DNA from: Strongylocentrotus purpuratus
Taxonomy: Eukaryota > Echinodermata > Echinoidea > Camarodonta > Strongylocentrotidae
Reading direction: 5' to 3'
DNA length: 64,000 nucleotides
Assembly (NCBI RefSeq): GCF_000002235.5
Contig: NW_022145604.1
Span: 179,097 to 243,096 of the forward strand
The stretch's first letter is position 1. Each line of letters begins with the position of its first letter. Position numbers and translations under genes: made by a program. This document shows, one piece after another, positions 11,235-20,542 of the stretch. Below the pieces are notes generated by a model. That model made no database searches. It worked only from the letters and a program-made list of their open reading frames with translations, and was not told the origin of the DNA.

Positions 11235-13062
11235 TTATTATTTATTTTTATTTCTCCCCGTTTTTTGTTCATCGGTTAACTCAAGATCGGTTGTGTTAAT
11301 TTCTTTCAATTTTGACACAGTCATAGGTCATTGTCATGAGACGTGACAGTAACCTTTTCAAGGTCATCAGGTCATCGTGACGTCATCCAGGCGCCATTTT
11401 GTGAAATCACGTTATCCATCATATCTTCATGATGCAGGAGCAAAGGTCATTCATATTCATATCACATATACTTCAGGTCAAGGGTCAACAAGTCATGTCA
11501 TCAAAGGTCACATAAAGGTCATGACCCGCACGTACGCGCGCGTCAAAATTTTAAAATGCTCAAAATCACTTAACTATTAAAGGAGAGTACGAATCAGGTC
11601 ATTTTAAGCATTTCAAAATTTTCCGTCCGTACGTGTCACCGCGCGCGTTGCGCGCGCTCATAACGCGCGGAAAAGGTCAAATTCAATTTTGTTACATGAT
11701 TTAGATTCCTCTTACCGTAAATGACAATTTACATTAATTTCAGTCACTCTTGACCTTTCATAAGGCCGTGAGTGCGCGTCAAAGTTCAAATCTGCGCGTG
11801 CTGCTATGGGCAATATAATGCAAATTTGATCAAAAACATCCCATTTTAAAAATCGAAATAGCTCTTCAGATAGTCAATTGACCCCAACTTTTATATCATG
11901 GTTAGAAAAAGCATGAGTTGGAGATATGATTTCATGTGTCATTTGACCCTCAATTAACTCATGACGTCATCATAATGGCCTCCGAACTCATAATTTTAAT
12001 TTGCATATTATGACGTCAGCAGATTTTTGGAAAAATTGATTGTATCTCTGTAAATATTGATCAATTTTCTTTCGAATTGGGATATGTTCTACCTGAGAAT
12101 ATTCTCTACAAATACAGTCACCACAAAATTTCATTTTGACAAAGGTATCATGGCGTTTTTTTTGCGATTAAAGGAGGCATGTCATTTTTTCACATTTTGC
12201 GTGTATTCTCTAAGGGACATGACTTTTTCTCAAAACTGGATTCTACATTCTCGTCTTTCGCGAGCAATATCTCCGTCGTTTTATCTTTGTTTACGCTGAG
12301 CTTTGAGTATGTTGTAGCTGAGAAAATAAGCTATCACAAATGTGCCCTTTTTTTTTCGATCAGATGCCGGGATCATGCTCATATTTCACTTACAAAGTGG
12401 GATTTGATAATTCCATTTTCCGTTTACGTGTAATCTCTATGGGAAATGTTTTGGTATATCGGTAACGCACTTGACTTCAGACCTCAAGGTCCCTGGTTCG
12501 AGTCCGGGCGTCTCCAACAATTTTTTTTCTTCACTTTTTTTTCTTTTTGACCTTTCACTCTACCATCTCCTTTGAATATTAAAACACGTACAATCGCAAA
12601 TAATGTAATAAACAACCATATTTACTTTATTATTACCCTATTATCACTAGATCCATTACTTTTTGCGTGTAATCCTTATGGGAGATGACTTTTTCTCAAA
12701 CCTGGATTCTACATTCTTGTCTTTTGCGAGCAATATCGCCGTTATTTCGGCTTGGTTTTTGTTGATTTTTGAGTATGTTGTAGCTGAGACTATATGCTAT
12801 CTAAATGTTCTCTCATTTTTTTCAGTCTAATGTCATCGTGGTCTGTTGATGATAATCATCAACATCATCATGATCATCGTCATCATCATAGTCGTCATCA
12901 CCATTACTATCAAGATCATCATCATCATGATCATCATGATGATCATCATTGTTTACATGTCTATATAACTTCTCCCTTTCTCAATATAGTAAATATTATA
13001 ATCTATCATAAGACTTGAAGACAGACCACCTAATTCGTCCCCATGACGAATTAAATTTCTAG
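11235..13062 (+). mobile_element. Helitron-like unit 3 (1828 bp), 5' hairpin missing
   Basis: It follows the CTAG of unit 2 but lacks the first 70 or so bases, including the GGTGGTCTGTC hairpin. The body is a slightly diverged version of units 1 and 2, with scattered substitutions throughout. The 3' end is complete: GACAGACCACC, the 9-bp stem and CTAG (13059-13062). Confidence 0.65.
12441..12515 (+). other. tRNA-like Pol III module in unit 3
   Basis: Same layout as in units 1 and 2. Here the anticodon stem pairs fully (CTTGA/TCAAG) around a 9-base loop, where a normal tRNA has 7. The B box GGTTCGAGTCC is intact. T-runs follow within about ten bases. Confidence 0.5.
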
Positions 13063-14914
13063 TTTATTATTATTATTATTATTATTCTTTATTTTTATTT
13101 ATTTCTTCACACTTTTTTGTTCACAGGATAACTCAAGATCGGTTCAATCAATTTCCTTCAATTTTGGCACAGTCATAGGCCATTGTCATGAGACGTGACA
13201 GTAACATTTTCAGGGTCATCAAATTTTCATGACGTCATCCAGGCGCCATTTTGTGTTTTTTTTGGTACTTTTTACTCATGATCATATCTTCATAACGGAA
13301 AGGCATTTCTCATTCATATTCATCATGATTAAGGTCAATATCCGTCCGGTCAATTTCAGGTCAAAAAATGCGCGCGCATGCGTACGTCCGCGCGTCAGCG
13401 CGCGCGCAAAAAATAAAAATGCTTTAAATCGTCTCAAATTAAGTTTGCATACGTTTCAGGCCATTTCAAGCATTTTGCAAAAAAACGCGCACACGCGGAT
13501 GGGCGCGCGTTTTCGCGCGTACTGATATTTTGCAACATAGAATCGCTGAATTTTTTCTGTCATCATGTTTGACACATTTTTCCAAGCATTTTGATACCTT
13601 GTTCACCTTTTTCTGACCAGTAATAACGGAATGAGCGTCCGTTTAAGATAATGTCCGTGCGTGCGAGCTCTCGTAATACATAGCATACATGGGCAAAAAC
13701 ATGCCTATACAAAATCCATTGTAGCGCTTTAGGATGCAAGTTGAACCCAATTTTTTTTCCATATTTTGATAGAGTATGAATTGGAAATATGATTTCATGT
13801 CTCATTTGACCCTCAATTAACTCATGACGTCATCATAATGGCCTCCCAACTCAAAATTTCAATTTGCATATTATGACGTCAGCAGATTTCTGGAAAATAG
13901 ACTGTATCTCTGTCAATATTGATCAATTTTCTTTCAAATTTTGATATGATCTAGCTGAGACAATTCTCTACAAATACAGTCACCACCATATTTCATTTTG
14001 ACAAAGGCATCATGGCGTATTTTTGCGATTAAAGGAGGCATGTCAATTTTTCACATTTTGCGTGTATTCTCTATGGGACATGACTTTTTCTCAAAACTGG
14101 ATTCTACATCCTGTCTTTTGCGAGCAATATCTCCGTCGTTTTAGCTTTGTTTACGCTGAACTTTGAGTATGTTGTAGCTGAGACAATAAGCTATCACAAG
14201 TGTGCCCTTTATTTTTCGATCAGATGCCGGGATCATGCTCATATTTCAATTTCAAAGTGGGATTTGTGCATTCCATTTTCCGTTTACGTGTAATCTCTAT
14301 GGGAAATGTTTTGGTATATCGGTAATGCACTTGACTTCCGACATCGAGGTCCCTGGTTCGAGTCCGGGCGTCTCCAACAATTTTTTTTTCTTCACTTTTT
14401 TTTCTTTTTGACCATTCACTCTACCATCTCCTTTGAATATTAAAACACGTACAATCGCAAATAATGTAATAAACAACCATATTTACTTTATTATTACCCT
14501 ATTATCACTAGATCCATTACTTTTTGCGTGTAATCCTTATGGGAGATGACTTTTTCTCAAATCTGGATTCTACATTCTTGTCTTTTGCGAGCAATATCGC
14601 CGTTATTTCGGCTTGATTTTTGTTGATTTTTGAGTATGTTGTAGCTGAGACTATATACTATCTAAATGTTCTCTCATTTTTTTCAGTCTGATGTCATCGT
14701 GGTCTGTTGATGATAATCATCAACATCATCATGATCATCATCATCATCATCGTCGTCATCCCCATTACTATCAAGATCATCATCATCATCATGATCATCA
14801 TTGTTTACATGTCTATATAACTTCTCCCTTTCTCAATATAGTAAATATTATAATACATCATAAGACTTGAAGACAGACCACCTAATTCGTCCCCATGACG
14901 AATTAAATTTCTAG
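13063..14914 (+). mobile_element. Helitron-like unit 4 (1852 bp), diverged 5' half
   Basis: The 5' half (13063 to about 13790) belongs to a different subfamily: an ATT microsatellite start, then CpG-rich blocks such as GCGCGCATGCG. The 3' half matches units 1-3 closely. It ends with the same hairpin and CTAG (14911-14914). The abrupt change of similarity suggests recombination between subfamilies. Confidence 0.6.
14301..14375 (+). other. tRNA-like Pol III module in unit 4
   Basis: A fourth copy of the module with an intact B box (GGTTCGAGTCC) and a following T-run. Small changes (GGTAATGC, GACATCGAG) weaken the D arm and anticodon stem. Confidence 0.45.
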
Positions 14915-15181
14915 TTTATAATAATTTTTGCCCATGGTTTGCCTTTCCATTTCTTTGATCTTTCATTCAAGGTCAACAAGTAACACTGATGTTTCTGCGT
15001 ATTGCTTATCTAAAATCGTACCACATTTCTGTTTCTTATTACATCTGGTATCTACATTTATACGACACATTTAACATTTTCATATCCTCTCGCAAACTGA
15101 TTTGGGATTCTTCTTTCCCTGTCTACGGCTGATTGGCAACGAAACGGAGTTAAGTCTGTCGTCAACTATGTTTGTGGCTAC

Positions 15182-16299
15182 CAGGGGTGTCGATTTGTAT
15201 CCGTGGTTGGGGGGGATGATAGGTGCCAAAATATTTTCGGCAATGGATCAAAGCAACCAAGAGGTAGAAGCGTACGGCAGGTTGCACCCCTCCCTTCCAA
15301 GTTATTAACTTTTTTCAAGTCACCCTCGATAAAGATAACATTTCAGATAATATGGGACCCATGTGGGTCCCATATGGGCTTTGTACCTGGGTTATTATCC
15401 TCTCAAGCGCGTAGCCAGGATTTTATTTTAGGGGGGGCGGTAGTGAGCACGCGAAGCGCGTTCCCTAGGGGGGTGCAGGGGTGGAGTTTCCTCCCGCGCG
15501 AAGCGCGGAAGCTCTGACGTTTCATTAAATTATTAGAGAAAGAAGTCGATTCGTTGTACCGTTAATTCTCGACTCTTAATCCTTGTTTGAACCAGGTTCC
15601 CCTTCCTCCGCGTAGCGCGGAAGCTTTGACGTTTCATTAAATTATTAGAGAAACAAGACGATTCGTTGTACCGTTCTCGACTCTTAATATAATCCTTTTT
15701 CTTCCAACGTCCTCTTCCTTTCTTCTTTCTCTCTCTTTTTTTTGGGGGGGGGGCGACCGCCCCCGCCCCCTGCATACGCGCCTGTATCCTCTCTGTCTCT
15801 CATTATCTCTCTCTCCCACTCTCTACTTCTTTTTTGCACTTTTGCGCTTTGCGCTTAACATTTAGCTCGTTGCTTTTTAACGCTGCGGCTTTGCATTTGG
15901 CGCACTGCATTTCTATAATGCTGTTGATTGAATAAATTGTATACATCCATCAATTCCTGATGAAACCGTATGAGCGAGATTTCAATTTATTCTTGTCTCC
16001 TATAAGGTTGTCTCATTTACTTCGTTTTCTATTTATATATGTATGTATTATGAAAATGTGATAGCAAAATGTGTATATTGATGGTCATCTTGCGAGTAAT
16101 AACCATTAACTACTCTCCATCGGGCTCTCATCATTAATTTTTCTCTTCACTTTTTTTTTTTTTTTTTTTGGGGGGGGGGGGGGTGATGGTGAATTATTGG
16201 GGGGATGATTGTACAGGCCACTCCCCCCCCCCCCACCTGAAATATTGGGGGGATATATCCCCCACCCCCCCCCCCCCCCCCCCGGGATCGACACCCATG
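15182..16299. mobile_element. hAT-like element with perfect 8-bp target duplication
   Basis: The ends are CAGGGGTGTCGAT (15182) and ATCGACACCCATG (ending 16299). It is flanked by GTGGCTAC on both sides (15174-15181 and 16300-16307), and copy B of the host repeat has a single GTTGCTAC there. The 8-bp duplication and CAG-type ends indicate hAT. The interior has no transposase but does have long G- and C-runs near 16170-16183 and 16267-16283. A second element is nested at 15404-15784. Confidence 0.8.
15404..15784. mobile_element. nested hAT-like miniature element (381 bp)
   Basis: The ends are CAAGCGCGTAGCCAGG and CCTGCATACGCGCCTG, inverted with three mismatches in 16. It is flanked by the 8-bp duplication TATCCTCT (15396-15403 and 15785-15792). 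It holds two copies of a TTTCATTAAATTATTAGAGA block (about 15520 and 15630) related to 3966-4036. It inserted after the outer hAT-like element. Confidence 0.8.
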
Positions 16300-16690
16300 G
16301 TGGCTACGGCAGGCAGCCAGTGAAAACGAACTCGTTTAATCAAATTATGGAAATGCAAGCACTACTTTAAACGAACATAACTTTGTTATTCCTAGCTCAT
16401 TTTTCCTGATTGAGTTGTCATAATATAAGGGCAGAAACTCAACTTTCTAGAAATGTAATTTTCTCCTTGAAATTCAGATACCGTCCGCCAAATGACTTTT
16501 TGGTTTCCTCTCTTCAAATTCATGTTAATAACTCATGCGTGAAATATGCCTTATGAGTTGCATCAAATGAAAGAGGAGGATCTAAGCCTTACAAATATGT
16601 GTCATTTATCAATTGTAATTGTGATTAAGCTGATAAAACATTTATAATTCTCGGTTTCGTTTTTTCTGGGACGCACTGTATAGTTCAAGT

Positions 16691-17221
16691 TTTGTAACAA
16701 TGTCTTTGGCTGTCAATATGATGTGAAGACTTTGAACAGCACCCAGGGCTTTTCCAATCCTGTTCTTTATGTCTTCTGCACATTTTCCTGATTGAGTGAT
16801 GGTACCTCCCAGGTACCCACCTGTAGTAGTTTGGTTCCACCTATGCTGATGTTAATGTCTTTCTGCTGTTTGCTTTAACATTACATACAATAAGTGGTTT
16901 TGTTTTTCTTCATAAGAAAATGATCAGTATACATTTGATACAGGTTAATAATACTACCTCCAGTCTCCGTACTGGGTCAATAGCTCTTTCTTGAGAGGGA
17001 TCGATATTTGTGCTGTCATCCATCACGATCGCCCGGTTGACCAACTTTAAAACGAGCATCTTCTTGGTCAAGTGTCCAAACAATAGAAGGTATTTGTATA
17101 GCTACAGAAAGGTCTTCACAACGGTTGTTGGTGACGCTTAGTCACTATCAACATAATAAATTGTTCTTCTTCTCCGGCTTCTTCTCCTAGTTTTTGGAAT
17201 TTATCATCACAAACATGAACT
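16691..17221. other. no gene recognised
   Basis: Non-coding sequence between the repeat and the PC4-like region. No splice-bounded exon or repeat partner was recognised. Confidence 0.4.
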
Positions 17222-17290
17222 ACTCACCTCATATAAATACGAAAGTGTTATCTCTTACAATGGTGAAGCATTCGTTCACTTACGATAGAG
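17222..17290 (+). pseudogene. fragment of a PC4-like gene
   Basis: The reading frame from about 17233 to 17286 codes SVISYNGEAFVHLR and then a stop. It closely matches residues of the ORF at 17392-17973. It is a broken duplicate directly in front of the longer copy. The sequence between the two (17290-17391) keeps only weak resemblance. Confidence 0.5.
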
Positions 17291-17391
17291 TCGATGGTTC
17301 GAGAGTTCGGAAAGTTCTGATGTTGATCTCCTGGATGGATATTTCACAGATTCGAAATTGAGGAGACAGACAAAGTCTTATAGAGCAAGGG

Positions 17392-17973
17392 TTGGGGTTG
17401 TTGAATACTATGTATCCAAACGGTAAGACACCGTGTGAATTTGTTAGATTTCAAATAGGTGTGGGAGAAGATTTTAGACCCAAATGCGTAAGTGTTATTT
17501 CATATAACAATGAAGTATTCGTTCACCTACGACAATTCCATAAATTCGATGGTAAAGTAAAAATGACTCCTTCATCGATATACCTTACTGAAAAGGGTGC
17601 GCTCAAATTACTCAATCTACGAGATAAGGTGGGAGATATCGTTACAAGACATGAGAAAAATAGTGCCAGATTTCTGAACAGAGATGTTGCGATGTTTTTC
17701 ATCTTTGACGGAGTTGTACCGACGACGCATGCAGACAACCGAAATACACCACGGTGTTCATCATCACAAGCACAGTGTTTGATAAAAAAAAAAAGGTATA
17801 TATCCATGTACGCAACTTCATCAAAAAGGCAAGCTTCAGCATGGATAGGTATATACAAACATATAGGTGTCAGCTTCGAGACAATAGAGTTCAGGGAACT
17901 CGTCAGCCAAGGAAATGACCTCAAACAACAAATGTCTAGAGTAAAGAGCTGCAACCAGGAGGATGGCTGTTAG
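17392..17973 (+). CDS. PC4-like single-stranded-DNA-binding protein (193 codons)
   Basis: An intact ORF of 193 codons starting ATG. Residues about 19-90 fit the pattern of the PC4/Sub1 C-terminal domain: FQIG near the start, a strand with VSVISY, then VFVHLRQFHK, DGK, P..IYLT and a helix with LL.LRDKV. In PC4 these make a curved sheet and helix that bind single-stranded DNA. The last 100 residues have no match I can name and may be partly random. A broken copy lies just upstream (17222-17290), and PolB copy B lies downstream on the same strand. A mobile-element origin is likely, and a role as a replication ssDNA-binding protein is inference. It could instead be a decayed duplicate of a host PC4 gene. 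No promoter or polyadenylation signal was assigned. Confidence 0.55.
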   Translation: MGLLNTMYPNGKTPCEFVRFQIGVGEDFRPKCVSVISYNNEVFVHLRQFHKFDGKVKMTPSSIYLTEKGALKLLNLRDKVGDIVTRHEKNSARFLNRDVAMFFIFDGVVPTTHADNRNTPRCSSSQAQCLIKKKRYISMYATSSKRQASAWIGIYKHIGVSFETIEFRELVSQGNDLKQQMSRVKSCNQEDGC

Positions 17974-18475
17974 AGCTCCATGTGTTGCATCGAAGATAAA
18001 AGATACAACAGAGCCGCTCATTTCGGAGAAAAGAAAAGAAAAGACAGAGAAACAAGAGAAGACGTCTAGACTTCAAGAAGTCACGTGAGTCAAAAGCTTT
18101 TCTGAACCTATTTTTTCACACCATATATCACTCAAGATCACACTCACCTGACATTCTTACTTGTTTTAGTTACATATTAACATGTTTTTATATTTTCAAT
18201 ACACAAGGTTTTATCCTCAATTGTGCCTAAACATCACTGCAAACTTGATATCATACATATATCACAGTATATCGTAAAATATACTCAAAGCTCAAACTAA
18301 TATATAAATACAATTTAGGATACAAGTTATTCATGGATCCGAATAATATATAAATATCATTTAGGGTACAAGATATTCATGGTTTTCAATTTTACACATC
18401 ATGTAGTATTAATTTATGGATTATACATATCATTTAGGTTACAAGATATTCGTTGTTGTGAAATAAAGTATTTCG
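17974..18475. other. no gene; AT-rich with short tandem repeats
   Basis: AT-rich DNA. Around 18297-18462 a block containing ATCATTTAGGGTACAAG and then ATATTCATGG occurs in about three imperfect copies. The first 90 bases after the PC4-like stop are open in another frame and rich in Lys and Glu, possibly a frameshifted continuation. Confidence 0.4.
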
Positions 18476-18903
18476 TCTTCTTCGTGCATGGCTGATCGTC
18501 AACGAAACGGAGTTATGTCGTTTGTCAACTCTGTTTGTTGCTACGGCAGGCAGCCAGTGAAAACGAATTCGTTTAATCAAATTATGGAAATGCAAGCATT
18601 ACTTTAAACAAACAGAACTTTACTGATTAAGGTGTCATATGAAAGGGCAGAAATTAAACTTTCTAGAAATGGGATTTTCTCTTTGAAATTCAGATACCGC
18701 CAGCCAAATGACTTTTTGGTTTCCTCTCTTCAAATTGTTTTAATCACTCATGCGTGAAATATGCATCATATCAGTTGCATCAAATGAAAGATAAGGATCT
18801 AAGCTTTACAAATATGTGTCATTTATTAATAATAATTGTGATTAAGTTATGATAAAACATCGACAATTCTCTTTTTTTTCGTTGTTCTGGGACGCACTGT
18901 ATA
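18476..18903 (+). repeat. interspersed repeat copy B (empty site)
   Basis: Collinear with copy A (15107-16685) but without the 1.1-kb hAT-like insertion. Where copy A has the duplicated GTGGCTAC, this copy has one GTTGCTAC followed directly by GGCAGGCAGCC. It ends at GGGACGCACTGTATA. Confidence 0.7.
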
Positions 18904-19055
18904 TAAAAAATATAATTGTAATTGAAATACATAAACATACAATTTCAATCAGGTTACATCATATCCTATCTTTTTTATGACATTATGTAGGATTATTGTT
19001 TAATATGTATATATTTTTCTCGTTTGTTTCATTTATACATTAGACAACTACTCAC

Positions 19056-19460
19056 CTCATACAGTATGGCTCCTTTACTTTGAAGTCCATCATCTCGACC
19101 ATGTTCAACACTCAGCTCAACTAGCTTAAAAAACTCTGTGTCCTGACTGCCGGGGATGGTGTAAATGTCCTTGCTGAATTCAGCAGCATCGGGTGTTCGA
19201 GGCCTCTTCAGACCTTTGGGAAAGCTGGGGAGTTTGGGCACTTGATACGTCATCGGAAGTCTCCCAGTTCTAACATCATCTTTACCTCTAGGGACTGGAA
19301 ATCTTACACCATTGGTCGGACTTTCCCACTGTGTTTTTGACGTTCGACGGTTGTAAAAATAGATGATGTTTCCCCATCCGAATACCCGCCATTCCACCCA
19401 CCTTTCTTTCAAAAGGAGGCAGAGAAGCACTGATGCCAGATCCAGAGCAAGTTGTCTGGC
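19056..19460 (-). pseudogene. WW-domain-like exon, probably frameshifted
   Basis: On the minus strand one frame codes WVEWRVFGWGN, then YFYNRRTSKTQWESP. This is the core of a WW domain, with both tryptophans, the aromatic pair and the closing proline, a fold that binds Pro-rich ligands. It continues for about 85 residues to GAILYE and a strong donor (GAG then GTGAGTAG, intron from 19055). The expected LPP start of the domain lies in another frame just upstream (about 19405-19412), so there appears to be a one-base shift. No acceptor was settled. I do not recognise the parent gene. It lies immediately beside PolB copy B, on the opposite strand, so it may be captured or stranded host sequence. 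Confidence 0.45.
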
Positions 19461-19462
19461 TA

Positions 19463-19740
19463 TCCGTCGACCATTCAGAAATCATCACCGAATGACTTCG
19501 AATCCCCCGTAAAATGTTTTGGTTTAATTCATTGTAAAGTGTTTTCTCCTAGAGGGTTATATCTTCCTGTTCTTTCTATATCGATGCAATAATAAATTAC
19601 TCTTCCCTCTGTGTCCAAGTTGTAGCGAGAAGTTAGAGAAATGTGCACATTCTGAGGAAGAACGTTACATTACTGGCACATGGGTAACGGAAAAGATTAA
19701 GAAGGCAATGACTTTGGGATATCGGATTATTAAGACTATA
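19463..19740 (+). pseudogene. PolB copy B, first part (DNA polymerase B remnant)
   Basis: Collinear at DNA level with 21645-21915 of copy A, covering the part of the polymerase before and at the cysteine-containing segment (HSEEERY, TGTWVTE). Frame breaks and substitutions are frequent. The match stops near 19737, where a non-LTR element begins, and resumes at 24985. Sequence corresponding to earlier polymerase regions is not found upstream. Confidence 0.7.
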
Positions 19741-20014
19741 TAATTTTATGATTCAAAATACTCTGAACTGAGTGGATGTCAGCTTCTTTGGTACAACAGA
19801 TCTATTCGTTCAAAATCTAAGCAATATTTTTATTTCCCATCCTGGTATGATAGAAATGTTTTGACCATTTCTGACTTATTCAACCCACCTCGATCTTCCT
19901 GGCAACAAGCTATTTGAGGAACTTGTTATAGATTTCAATATTCCTTCTACAGATAGAAGAAAGATTAATTTCTTGTTGAAGAATATCCCAAGAGAATGGA
20001 TGGAGTAATTTGAT
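19741..20014 (+). mobile_element. non-LTR retrotransposon, upstream part
   Basis: One frame codes LWYNRSI, a WYDRN-type segment, GNKLFEELVIDFNIP and FLLKNIPREW. This resembles the region after the reverse-transcriptase core in L1/Tx1-type LINE proteins. It is 5'-truncated, starts inside PolB copy B, and is cut at TTTGAT (20009-20014) by the 4.1-kb element. The reading continues at 24129. Confidence 0.6.
20009..20014. repeat. 6-bp target duplication, left (TTTGAT)
   Basis: TTTGAT directly precedes the left terminal repeat. The same six bases directly follow the right terminal repeat at 24129-24134. The retrotransposon reading frame resumes after the second copy, which confirms that these are duplicated target bases. 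Confidence 0.85.
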
Positions 20015-20542
20015 AGTAGTTATAGCAGTGAGTATGGGGACGGCCGTAGGTTTTGTACACAAATATTTTCGTACTATTTCTAATTGACTCGTGTACATTA
20101 ACTTTGACATAGTCTATTTTCGAGAAAAAAACGGACTTATAACACGCGTGTCTATGGGGTTTTGTTGAGGTCTTGACTTTTCGAATTTAATTAGGGATTT
20201 GTCATTTTGGACTTGTAAATTTTTTCGAAAAAAAACTGAATTATAACACGTGTGTCTATGGTAGTAAGACTTTATGAATATGACTTAGAGACTTTTCATT
20301 ATCATCTAGACTCACAATTTTTTCGAGGAAAAAGTGACTTTTAACACTTGTGGTTATAAGTCACTTGTGACTCCCACGTCAAAAAATCAGAATGTTCATA
20401 CTTTCATTAATCTCGACTTTATGTCCACACTTTCATCAATCTCGACTCTCATACTTTCACCAATCTCGACTCTCATACTTTCACCAATCTCGACTCCCAT
20501 ACTTTCACCAATCTCCACTCTCGACTCTATTTCATACTTTCA
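20015..20542 (+). repeat. left terminal inverted repeat of copy A (528 bp)
   Basis: Nearly identical in inverted orientation to 23601-24128, with only a few substitutions and homopolymer-length differences. The outer 370 bp is unique sequence. The inner part (about 20395-20542) is a tandem array with the core TACTTTCACCAATCTCGACT. Reading frames across it are repeat artefacts. Confidence 0.85.

Larger units (their letters stand above)
15107..16685 (+). repeat. interspersed repeat copy A, split by a hAT-like element
   Basis: The outer parts (15107-15181 and 16300-16685) are collinear with copy B at 18476-18903. Both share GGCAACGAAACGGAGTTA-like and GGCAGGCAGCCAGTGAAAAC blocks and end at TGGGACGCACTGTATA. 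The 3' end resembles Tc1/mariner-type termini (CAGTGCGTCCCA on the other strand), but no transposase is visible. Copy B shows the empty site of the insertion. Confidence 0.65.

Noticed and set aside
17523..17954. 143-codon minus-strand ORF opposite the PC4-like gene
   Set aside because: The plus-strand frame carries the PC4 pattern and has a related broken copy; the minus frame has no recognisable features.
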